This document shows, one piece after another, positions 37,001 to 48,106 of a stretch of 64,000 bases of DNA; the stretch's first letter is position 1; every line of letters begins with the position of its first letter. The notes beneath the pieces are model-generated. The model was not told the DNA's origin and made no database searches. It was given only the letters and a program-made list of their open reading frames with translations. This DNA is from Meandrina meandrites (Eukaryota; Cnidaria; Anthozoa; Scleractinia; Meandrinidae), in the NCBI GenBank assembly GCA_963693305.1, contig OY855907.1:37765356-37829355 (forward strand), in the 5' to 3' direction. The translations under genes were made by a program, and so were the position numbers.

Positions 37001-37251
37001 AGCTGCCATGCTACAATAAAACGAGCTTGCTGTAAAGCCATTGGCTTTTCTTATTTTACAAAGGGATTTTGCTATCGAGAAAGCTTATGTCAGTTCCATC
37101 CTCTTGTTAGTACTTATTACTTGATTTTTGTTTTCTTTTGTTCTGCACAGAGGCTAAGAACCTTATTACCATGCTGCTAAACATTACACCAGAAAAACGA
37201 CCAACTCTCAAACAAGTTAAACAGCATCCGTGGCTCGCCGTGTCAGACTAA
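31023..37251 (+). CDS. PIM-like serine/threonine protein kinase with duplicated basic N-terminal cassette
   Basis: Exons: 31023–31178, 31478–31524, 31615–31705, 32863–33009, 33444–33490, 33568–33613, 33747–33855, 34941–35032, 35443–35490, 35767–36139, 36509–36688, 37151–37251; 478 residues, stop TAA, phase continuous. The kinase domain covers about 220–475: glycine loop LGAGSFGEV (226–234), VALK lysine K249, helix C glutamate in VPAEAF (E270), hinge ERPEVCKDLFDII, HRDLKPEN (348–355), DFG (369–371), PPEY and a final RPTLKQVKQHPWL. The ERPE...DLFD hinge and VPxE are PIM hallmarks, and all catalytic residues are intact. Residues 1–215 hold two copies of a basic block RKRKA..DPLP.KRKRTEDG (33–52 and 128–147), each followed by FL..RRYNSSS.LL; both look like bipartite nuclear localisation signals. 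PIM kinases are constitutively active survival kinases controlled by expression level; the N-terminal extension is unlike vertebrate PIM1–3. Confidence 0.9.
33952..34542. repeat. 591-bp near-perfect palindrome in kinase intron 7
   Basis: Left arm begins CCACAGGCAGCCCAAGCTCA and right arm ends TGAGCTTGGGCTGCCTGTGG. The arms of roughly 265 bp are almost identical through TAGTGTTACGCAACAC, ATTATAAGGCTTTG, CATTTGCTGTGTCC and GACGGAGTCAAGGCG, around a short GATCGATCG-containing centre. TTTCGAGGAA occurs just outside both ends (33933–33942 and near 34558–34570), a possible target duplication. Confidence 0.85.
36795..36887. repeat. Small MITE with CTTGTTCC.AGAGCCC termini
   Basis: Begins CTTGTTCCAAGAGCCC and ends GGGCTCTGGGAACGAG, with inner arms ACAGCGGTCA / TGACCGCTGG. 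93 bp, in intron 11 of the kinase gene. Confidence 0.55.
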
Positions 37252-37947
37252 ACTTCTTTCTCTCTTAACCTGTGCCTCTATCAGCAAGAACTCTCCTGAC
37301 AATCCATCAAAGCTACATTCGTCCGCCGTCTAAACTGAATCACCGCAAGCGATCTCCCTTACAGCCTCAAAGATGTCTGAATGACAATCACTTGTTGAAT
37401 GTGAACGCTGAGAAAGTCGCAAATAGACTCTTAACTGTGTATATATAGTTTAATAGTGAGAGAGTCTCTAAAGGTTCATTAGAATAGTTTTTTATATATA
37501 TAGTTGAATTAAATGGAGTTTAAAAGGCTCTTAAGAATCATTGCAGAGTAAATGAAGTCACTAAAAGGTTCAGAAGAATATAGTTTCATATAGTAAAATG
37601 GTTCTTTTGAGAATTCCAATTACTTCTGTACTTTAATTGTCAAAGGGGTCTTCTGCACAAAACACAATTCATGGATTCTTAAACTTGTCCGCCCGAAGAC
37701 CGCAAAGTAAACCTGAATATTATATATTAATAAATGTTCAAATTCTAATCGACGAAACAATAAATTCATTCTTGTAACAAGTATTGAAATGTTCCGAGTC
37801 AAAGGTACTGTAAATAATGCAGCTGAAAGCTGCCTGTATATATCTATTTAGAAATGAAATTTAAGCCTTTTGACCCAGGACAGTGTAACTATAATATTAT
37901 CAAAGAAATACGGAACATTGTATTTTTAATGATTTTAGTAAATATGT

Positions 37948-37953
37948 AATAAA
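37948..37953 (+). terminator. Candidate poly(A) signal of the kinase gene (AATAAA)
   Basis: AATAAA followed by a T-rich stretch, about 700 bp after the stop codon. An earlier AATAAA near 37758 is an alternative. The assignment is positional. Confidence 0.35.
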
Positions 37954-38601
37954 ATGATTTTTATTTTACGAGTACCATTGTGTAAAGCCTACTTTATTCA
38001 AACTTTAGAGGAATATTTTATCGGGTTCCGTACAACCACAAATGCTATCCAAACACGATGAACTAAATGGCAGAACGAGGCAATTGCACACACCTGGTGC
38101 CAAGCGCGGGAAAAGGCACGTGATTAAGTTACGGTTGGTTTTAGTTTCACATCTGATTGGTTAAGTCGACGGCACGAGTTTTTTTAACCAATCACGGAAC
38201 GCATTAAAACTAACCAAAGCTGTCAGTTCCAGATCAACTTTCGAGGCTCAATTGAAAATCGCGCTCGATCTCCTTCTTTGATCCTCACTGCACATTTTAA
38301 TTAAAAAATGCCACGAGAATTCTGTTCGTTCAACTGATAATTTTCCCTTGACCTATTTATTAATTTCTGCGGGAGCAATTGTTCCAGGGATTTTTTTACT
38401 GCAATTTTGCTTACAGAAGATGCCATGTCGGTATCAAACAACAAGGAAACCAAAACAGTCCGTACAGAAGTACAGCGTAGTCTGCAGGTAGGAGGAAGAT
38501 GTGGGCTCAGTATTCCATACCAACCCACAGGCCTTGATATTCACTGAATTCCCCTAATCGCTTTATAAGTGAGTTGAATTCAATTTTTATCAGTATGAGT
38601 A

Positions 38602-38899
38602 CAGGGCCCGCGCAGCAAGATCTTGACTGGGGGGGCTTAAACGTGAGCCAGCCTTTTTTTGGGGGGGGGGGGGTGGGGGGGCGTCCAGTGGCATGCTGCC
38701 CTTGGAAAATTTGGGTTTCAGTTACTCTCAGATATCGGAAGGTGGATCTAAAATTAACAAACAGGGTATAGATACAAACATTCAGCGTTTAAGTTCTTAT
38801 TATCTTATTATTTTATTAAGTTCTTATTATTTTTTCCTTTTATTGTGAAAAAGTGGGGGGGCTAAAGCCCCCCCAGCCCCTCCCTCTGCGCGGGCCCTG
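38602..38899. mobile_element. Short transposon with CAGGGCCCGCGCAG ends
   Basis: Begins CAGGGCCCGCGCAG and ends CTGCGCGGGCCCTG, exact inverted repeats. It is flanked by GAGTA on both sides (38597–38601 and 38900–38904), a probable 5-bp target duplication. The interior has long G and C runs in inverted arrangement. 298 bp, no coding capacity. Confidence 0.7.
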
Positions 38900-39247
38900 G
38901 AGTAGTATGCTATTTGAGTTGCAAACGCATTTCAAGGCACGTACTTTTAGAGAGAGAAGAAACCTGGGTCGAACACTACCTCTCGGAACGAGTTACTTCA
39001 TTGGTTCTTAAAACAAAAGATAACAGGTCATAACAATGCACCTAGCCCTGAATAACAATAGAGGTAGTGTTTACAGCGGGCGAATGAAAATAGAGGTTCT
39101 AGAGAGGTAGTGTCTTACTGAGAAACCTAGTGGTCTCCTTCAAATGAAAACCCCTGAAGAAGTCAGGCCGTGCCTGACGAAATATTGGAAAATATATATA
39201 TAGTTCAATCCAACCGTACGGTCAGCCTTTCTGTTTTTCAGTTTTTG

Positions 39248-39336
39248 GTCTCCTTCGCAGCCGTTGTTGGGGGGTGGGGGGTGGGGGAGGAGTGTTGCGT
39301 GACGAGCCCAAACAACGGCTGTGAATTGAAGGAGAC
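39248..39336. repeat. Small foldback with TCTCCTTC.CAGCCGTTGTT ends
   Basis: GTCTCCTTCGCAGCCGTTGTT at the left pairs with AACAACGGCTGTGAATTGAA / GGAGAC at the right, with G-rich filler between. Confidence 0.5.
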
Positions 39337-42303
39337 TTGAAACATGGAGGCACGCAAAGTGTTGAAAACTCTCAGACGTCGCCTAAAAGTTATTTATTGA
39401 TGGTGGCTATGTCTGGCAACTAATCTTCAGGATTATGCACGTTAAGTTAAGGACCTTTTCAACGCTTTCTTTAAATATTACAAAAGATTCGCCCCTTATA
39501 AAGAACTGGATTTACCAACGGATTACTGGGAATCTTAATCTGGCATTTCACCAGCAATGTCATTTACGGAGACGTGTTCAATGTGGAAACGAAAATTCTT
39601 TCCAACAACAAATTCTTGTCTTAAAGCTTTTAAAACCTTTGCGGCTTCCTTCTTGCAAAAACATAATGAATTCATCAATGAGGATTAGTCTCTCTCTCAC
39701 GAATTCTGAATATTTGCTAGAAACTATACGAAAAATTAGTCAAAACACGGAGTTATTCATCGTAACAACTGATTTGCGTTTTTGTGGTGAAATTCCGTCA
39801 TATTGCTTTACCAGATTTTTGGACTTCCTCCAAGCATTACATCGCGCGTTTGTTTTCTCCGAAGTCGTTTTTTTTTTTTTAATGGGATCTCGCTGGATTA
39901 AATGTACCTCCAAGACCAAAGTTATGATAAGTACTTATACTTAGGTATATAGACACTAAGCCGGTCTGTACGTGTCTTGAAGGGTTTAAAAATAGAGCAC
40001 TATCATCACGCTAAAGCAATTCGGTGATGTGCCGTAGGAAGTTGTAAGGTTGGTTCTTTTGCAATCTCTTTATAAATACAGATAACTTGTTCGGTCAATC
40101 CATCCATTGCGCCTTGACTGTGTGTCGTAAAATTTGTTGATTAAAATCCTAAATTACCTATTTGTTTTTTTTTTTTAAAGTTTGCTTAATTGAGTCTTTT
40201 TGTCTAAGGTATGACCAATGAAAAGAAATTTTCTTTAAATGTGAGAGTGCTGAAGGCCTGGTTCAAGTTCATTTTAGAGCAAAACTTTTTGACGTATTTT
40301 TGATTATAAAGTGTTGAGCAACTAAGGACAAAGAGGCCAGTAACACTGAGCAGTCATCACAAAGTCTCTCCAGGAGAGGTGTTGTTTTGTTAACAATCCG
40401 TTGTTCCGCTCCAGTTTAATGCAGTTAGAATTATTCCTAGAGATAACCTTGTGTTGAAAGTAATCTTTTAGCAGTTTTCGGAATTGCCGGAGACCGAAAT
40501 AGCGACAATTAACCTCGAACTAAAAATTCTTTTCGCCAAGGAAAAAAATCATTGGCAAGACAAAATTAGTCATCGCAGGGCTTAGCTTAGCCCGGCCAGC
40601 TCCCGACAAGGTTTAATTGTGAAAATAATACAGAGCTCAGTTTTTTTGTAGATCTGCTCAAATGTATAGAAATTAAGTGTCAAATTAGTGATTTCATCGC
40701 AAGGAAAACTTGATGGTTAACAAGGAATTGGGAATAAGCCCGCGGAACCAGATCAACATTCCAGGATTGGAATTTAGACTTTGATAACTCTACGTTTAAC
40801 TCAAGAGTTTTCATTAAGTCTTTAAGTACTGTTTTGATAAGTTATCAAGACCCGTGTTTTAATTGATAAGTCTAGTCTAAAACCATTTGCCAGATAATTT
40901 ACGCTCAATATACAATATGTACATAACCGCACACAGTGATCTTTGTTTCTCCACATTCCAGTCGGATTATTTGCGTTTTATTCTCATAGGAAAATTAATT
41001 CAGTGAGTATTTTCATGTTAAGTAAACATGCGTCTTTCTCCGCTCCCTCAGCAAAACTGAGCGTGCTCGAAGCCAAGTCATGTACTCGCTCTTACGGCTG
41101 GGTAAAGGACTTTAAATTTATAGTTTTAAAAAACTATAAATTTGTTACGCATTTCATTTTGGTTAAGGCGCTTCAAAGTTTCGTTATAGTGTCTCAATAA
41201 CGTAATCGTAAGATGTTGAAACAGAGTAGGTTAAACTTGATACGTCACGGATGCCTATGATGCCTGGTATTACTGTTAGTGGAAGGAAACTGAATTTCGA
41301 GTATGCAGGGACAACGTGGCAAGTTTTATTGCCAATTTTTTGCTTTAAATTTAGAGCTTGAGTCGGAAACGGAGTCTTTCAGGGTCCTATGTCTTTCAAA
41401 GAAAACTGACAACACCTGAATTTCGTGAATTAAAACAACAAGGCGCAAAAGCTCTCAAGGGCATGTAAACTTTGCTATCAAAGTATGTCTTAAGTCGGCT
41501 TTAATCTAACAGACTTAGTAAGGTTTAAAGGCTTATTTGAAAAGTCTTTAACGTCTTAGGTATGCAGGTTTCAAATGTCGTTCGAAAGTTAGAAGATCAG
41601 TGCACTGTGAGTTTATGGTGCGAACAGTTCAGGCAAAAGTGCAAAGCCCTTGCTTATCAAATGGGAACATGAGGATTTTTCTACTCTTCATTCTCACATC
41701 TAGTTCCGAATCGAAAGGCCAACCATAGTTTTGTCTTTTTTAGTTGTTATTGAGTAGTTTTAACACTTGAAATCAATATGTTATCCGTAATAAAAAATTT
41801 TGCCAATTGCTGTTAACAGTGTTTGTCGTTTTTTCCTCGGTTTTTATTGTTTCAATTTGCAGCTGGATAAACTCAGCCATTTTTTATAAATATATCTCGT
41901 TTTCTCGCACAGTCAAGTTAATTTAGAGCCGGGCTTTCGGCTTAGGCTGTTCTTCTATTTCAATATTACGCACTTGAGGCGGAATTTTGCCATAATAGCG
42001 TCGGCTGATTCTATATGTTTACTCATACAACTAAATTATGTCTGCCATACTATAGTTTCCGTGTTGTCGGCTTTCGTTGGAGCGCTAGCAGGGTACGCAA
42101 GCAAACCTTATGGCAAGGCCGTAGCTATAGAAAAAAATACAACAAAACCCATATCACACTTGAAGGAAATATTTTGTCCATGCGCAAGTCGTATTTTTAT
42201 CCCTTAATTTACTTTACTCCCCTCATCACTTATAGTTCAAAAATAAGTTGTTTTGATAGCGCTCTGGCCTCATAACAGCCGAGAATGTACAGCCAAGAGT
42301 GAG

Positions 42304-42498
42304 AATGTAGCTTCATAGATGTAAACGACCTTGGCATAACTCTAACTTTAAAACTAGTAGTAATCAGCGATTAGGGGAGTGCGTTCGACCTAAGATGGAT
42401 AGTCGGGTAGTAGCAAAAGAGCAAGATTGTTGGCAAACTATGCAATTTAATGTAGCTTCATAGATGTAAACGACCTAAGCATAACTCTAACTTTAAAA
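42304..42498 (+). repeat. Pair of 50-bp direct repeats, 145 bp apart
   Basis: AATGTAGCTTCATAGATGTA followed by AACGACCT..GCATAACTC and TAACTTTAAAA occurs at 42304–42353 and 42449–42498 with about two mismatches. Confidence 0.75.
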
Positions 42499-45400
42499 TG
42501 AAACAAATACACGTATTGTCTAGCTGGTAAATAATGACAATTAATCTGCTGTTAGCTACAGCTGTTTATTATCCAGCTCCACGTCGTGGAGTACAAATAA
42601 CGCTCGAAACGAGTACAAATATTTCACGATATTTGCACTCCACAAGTACAAATAAGTACTCCTTTTGACCGCGCGAATGATTCACTGAAAGGTGGAAAGT
42701 CAGCATTTGGGGAAAAGAAAACGTTGGATAACAAATCTCTTATAAGACATAATTTTAGTGTTCAGTATCGCTGTATACATATTTACTACTTGGCCTTCAG
42801 GCTCGCCAAAATACAGTGAAAATACTGCAGAAATATACACTAAAATGTCTAATAAGATATATAAAGCCACCCAGTTGAAAGAAGTTTAATTATCAGGTAC
42901 GAATTAAAAGCTTTGTGTCATTAAATGCACGAAGTTAATATCCTTTCTTCCCGGGTTGTTTGTCAAAGATTACATCACTGTATGGCTAACGAGGCAGAAT
43001 CACTTAGTACAGGCTCGATTACCAGCCACGCTTTGCCATAACAGTCCTTCTCTTCAGGAGATCTTTGGAAATTTCTCACTCAAATTTAGCTATATATAGT
43101 TTCTTACTGATGTTAGTTCAGTAGTTACGATAGAATATAAGCCAAAGAGTTTACTTGACTCTCGGAAATTTGAAAAGATTTCAAGATTCGTGTAGAAATA
43201 TTATTTAGTATTTGATAGACTAAATACATTTTTAAGCCGTTTGTATAAGTCTCTTATTTTTTACGTCTTCAACACTTTTGATAAGTCGATAAAACCTTCT
43301 CGATAACTCCAACTTTCCGTGTTTTTAGTCTTTTATAAAACAACAATTCATGAGTTCCCATACATATTTCCTATGAGGCCTAAACCTTTTGGCTGGTTTT
43401 ATATGTGCCACGTTCGTTGAAAATTCCCGTACATTCCGGTATGCACAGACCAGTTTAAATAAACAAACACTTGAAATATAATTCCCGATACTCGAAACTC
43501 AAGCTTTCTTCCCACCAGACAGTTTAATGAGCGTTATGTTCCTCCTGACCAGCTCCAGCCGAGGAAAATTTTCTAAAATACTGAAAAAGGATACCCAGAC
43601 ATTTATAAATGCCGGGGAATGGGTGGTTTATTTTATTTATTTTTCCAGAACGACAGAATCCTGTGAAAGGGCGGTGTCAAGAAATGCACAGTCTCTGGGT
43701 GGTTGTAAATATACAGACGATGCGTCTAAGCCTCTTAGAGTAATCTAGTTTTTGAAATGACTTCAGTAAACCGATCAGAGTTACGTCATATAAAGAGAAA
43801 ATAACTTTATTGACTATTGTTGACAGTGTTTAAAGTTTTCCTGATTTTTTTTTGTCTCGTTCGTGACATAAAAAGAGTTAATCCATATCTCACTATCTCT
43901 CTGTCTTCTCGACCTCCATGCATATACTAAGATCGTAAGCCGAGTTTACGAAACCCCCCAGAAAGAGACATGTGTAGCGTAAGATATGGCTCGATATCCC
44001 TTGGACATATAAATACCTTGCTTCTGGAACTTGTGGAATGGGAGAAAACACGTCATGCCAGTGATTACGTTGTATTTTTATTATGTTTTCAGTTGGAAAG
44101 TTATCACGAATTATCGTATAAGTTGTTTGCACATTTACCGTTAAAGGATTGAAAATTTTTTCATTCAAAGTATGTTATTTTGACATCAGCAATGCTTTTT
44201 TAAGATTATTTCATTTAATTCCCATATAAAATACGTCTAATAAAAACATCATTCTTGCTTCATAAGTCTGAAAGGGTAATCATCTATTTAAACAAAAATA
44301 ACAAAGAAGGCAGAGTTTTAAATAACTAGTAAAAGCCTTTCAAGTCTTTTTAAACTCTTATCAAGTCCTTAAAGCGAGTCTTATCAAGACTACAGGTCAC
44401 GTTTTTCTTTTCATGCAAAGTGGTTTTTAAATTAGTGCTGATGTCATCGACATATGATTTGTTAAATGGCTTCCATGGAGTTATACAAAAAAAAAATACA
44501 TAGAAAGCTCACCCCACCTTTTATTATTCGAAAGGTCGCTTTAAATAGAAATTTTTAAATCTCTAAAACGTCCCGTCAAGATTCCACGACTTTGCTGTTA
44601 TGGGTTAACTTTTTAATAATGGAAAGGACAGAAGGTGCTGAAAAAAGACATTACCAAACCACACAGGCCAAAGGTTTAATGGATAAAGAGGCATTGCAGA
44701 CTTACTAGATTTTTCATAAGTCTATTAAGACTTTTAAACGTCTTTTAAAGGCTTACAGGTCGGACTATATTTAGCTATGCACTCTATCGGTTTTTTACTA
44801 GCTCCAAACAAAAACCCTGAATGCGAATACTCGATCATTTTTAAAATACCTAATTCTCAACCACATAACAAGCAAACAAGGTTTTAAGCACTATTGAGTA
44901 CATACAAAATCAGTTATTTCATTTGATTTCTAATAAAAAAAATTAGAGCAACAATAATTTTTGCAATGCTTTTCAAAGCATTTCCTTCATGACCATCTGC
45001 ATCTGAGTTTAACCTTAGTAGCGAGCGTTCCCGCATTTTGACGGGAGGGTAAACATGGTAAAAGCAATTTTAAATAGTCTATTGGACAGATTTTTACTTT
45101 TCTTCTTCGGGCTGTGAGTCAGGCTGACAACTTCAACAGTCTTCCAACGACCCGGTTCAGTATTGAGTTTCGTTGTATCTCCAGACACAAAGCCTTTAAT
45201 TCATTAATAATCAGTATTACGGTCTTCTTTTCCAAACACCGACTTGACAATTTTTGCTTTTACTGTGCCGCATTATGAGAATAGTGTGCTCAAAAGATAT
45301 TTAGCAATGTCACACCTAAGTGCACTTAATACGACAGTTTCAAATTGATATAATCGTGTACTCAAACTAATTAAAGTGGCCAAATGGATTCGAAAACGTT

Positions 45401-48012
45401 TTGACTTAAACATAAATAATTGCTTAGACACCAAAAAAAAATGCGATTCTTGGGTATAAATCCCAAGAATTCGTTTATATTAATTCCTATAGATTTTTTC
45501 ACAATCGGCCAGGTTTTCCTCCATAAACACATAAGCTGTCGGAGACGACAGACAGACAGAAAGATTCAATGTGTGTGTGGTTATAAATATGGTGCGGTCA
45601 TGTTTTAAAAGCGTATAGTTTATCTTGCGGCCATGAACCAGACAGTAAACTTGTAATCACGTTACCAAAAGAATTTCTCACACGGATTACGCGCCACCGA
45701 ACCTATGTCAAAGCAGATTCTCACAAATTTAAAATTGCCTGGTCTGTCATCTCTTCATCTCTTCAAAGTTACCCTTTAACACTCGGCTCCGCATACCCGA
45801 CGGATTTGGCTAATTATTCCTCAGTAGGGTTGGTAGATATCCCTGGGGTATTATAAGCCCATGTTCTGAGAACTAAGCCAGTGTAAGCTCGCTGGTCTGT
45901 TATTTTTCACCTCAGATGATAGCTTCGAATTAAGGCAGACACAACATAATTCCTTTCCAAAGTGGGCGTGTCCACGAGTAGCAAAATGAAAAGAAATGAG
46001 CATTCGCTTTTCAAATGGGGCGTATTTGTTAGCCTTAAAGTCGCCCTAAAATTGCCTGCTCATTATTCTTCAAACGTACAAAACAGACATGCTACTGAAT
46101 CGATGAAATCATTTGTGTGATTTATGATATTTTCCGCGTCCCTTATTCCAGACACTAAGACGGCTCATACGGACTATAAAACATAAATCTCTTCTGTGTC
46201 AAACACACAACATACCCCCTAGCTGGCGACAAGCACCTTATCTACCGGTAAATACTACTTATTACAGCAAGAAACGTAGAACATGTTTTGTGATGTTTTA
46301 TGTACTCTAGTTACACTAATCAAAAGCTGCACGACGCACCAGCTTTCAGATCTTATAAAATTCAGTCGCTAAGAGATTAATAACAAGAAACACAGCAATT
46401 TCGTGCTTAACTAAATAAGCTTTTGATTCATTGTTAAATTTGACGCTTTTCTCAAATGGTTCAGTAAATGTCCCGGATTTTCAGGATCGCGTAAACTGTT
46501 CGCCCACTGAAAATTAAATTCGTTGATTAATAAACTTGAGGATGCCAATAATCTATGTGCTTTATTCATTAATTCTTTTTGCTGGCAAAAACAACTAGAA
46601 AAGAAAACGGTGGACAATTGATTACATGAAGTGATAATTGCCTTTAAATGTTTGACTTTCGTAAAACAATATCCGAAAATTAACCTCTATTAGTCTAACT
46701 AGGGTTTTATGCGCTCAGACATGAGCAAGTAGCAAACACAATAAAAAAATTAGACTGCTAAAATAGACTGAACAGAACTTAAGACTAAAAGGCAAATGTG
46801 CTTTTCTCCAATCCTACTAGTTTTCAAGACGAGTCTGGCATTTACCTGTCTTGAGTATTTTGCTGTTTGGCTTTGTGTCTTCATGCCAAAGTAACAACAA
46901 AATTGTATAATGTTTTAACGACAGGGTCCTGATTTGCAACGTTACCGCCTGGACTCAATGGGCTGTTACTAGCTCATAGTCATTTCCGCGGAGAATTGGG
47001 CTGCGCACCCTACGTTTCCAGACTGATCAATTTTCTGATGCGCCCGCTGCATGCCTCTGTCAAGGTTTTAGTTTCACCTTGAGTGCCCTCTCGACAGCCC
47101 TCCTTCAGGTTTCCAGCGGTGGAACCCATTTCCTCTTCCCTTCTGGTACTCATGAGAAAGCTGTGCGTGGATGACAGCGGAGTTCGATTTTAAGGAGGAC
47201 ATACCCTTTCCTTTTTTGTCTTCATCTTTGACATAACGATGTCCCGGTGTTGCGTGCACAAAATCACCGAGTTCTAATATCATTTCCGTTTAACTTTTCC
47301 TCAATCGATTCCGCTGGAGTTGAAGGGCAGTATGAATTTTCCAGTCAGTTTATAAACTGACCTCCACACAAAACTTGGCAGAGGGGCAAAAGTCAATGCT
47401 GAATTATTTCCGTTCAATCACAGAGCTCACGAAATACGTAAATACTGACGCACAAAACTACACACCTTGTCAACAGTGCCACGCGATTTCACGTTTTCAA
47501 GGGCAGCTTTCATTTTAGCTGGGAGAAAAATTTTGTTCAAAAACCCTGTCACAGTCAGAACCACATTTTGCAGCATAATAAATAGCTATTCATTTTGATT
47601 CAATGCCGCATCAGCTTAAGTCATTACGATTGCGAGTGGCTCGTAATCACCAGAAAAGGTGATCATAGTACATGGAAGAAAATTACTGCACATACTTAAC
47701 TGAATTTAGCCGCCAATTCAAACCTGTTGCTAGGTGAAGCACCTCGAGTATCCATAAGTCGCCTTACAAGCAGTACAACACAATTTTAACTCCTTTAAGA
47801 AAATAGATCCCGTGAAATTATTTTTGCGGTCAAAAAATCCGCAAATAGGGCTGGGTTAAGATGATGAAAGAGTTTGACTCGACAGACAGTAATTAGGGTT
47901 TAATTCTCGCAAAAAAGCTTTAAAAGCCACGCTTAACACACAAATTGCTGCTTAATATAATTGGGAACATATGCGAGTTTCATTTGAAGACTTCAAGCGT
48001 AAAATAATAATA

Positions 48013-48015
<3 letters not shown>

Positions 48016-48102
<87 letters not shown>
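48016..48102. repeat. (AT)n microsatellite, about 43 units
   Basis: Uninterrupted AT dinucleotides preceded by a few AAT units. Likely length-polymorphic and unreliable in assembly. Confidence 0.95.
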
Positions 48103-48106
<4 letters not shown>

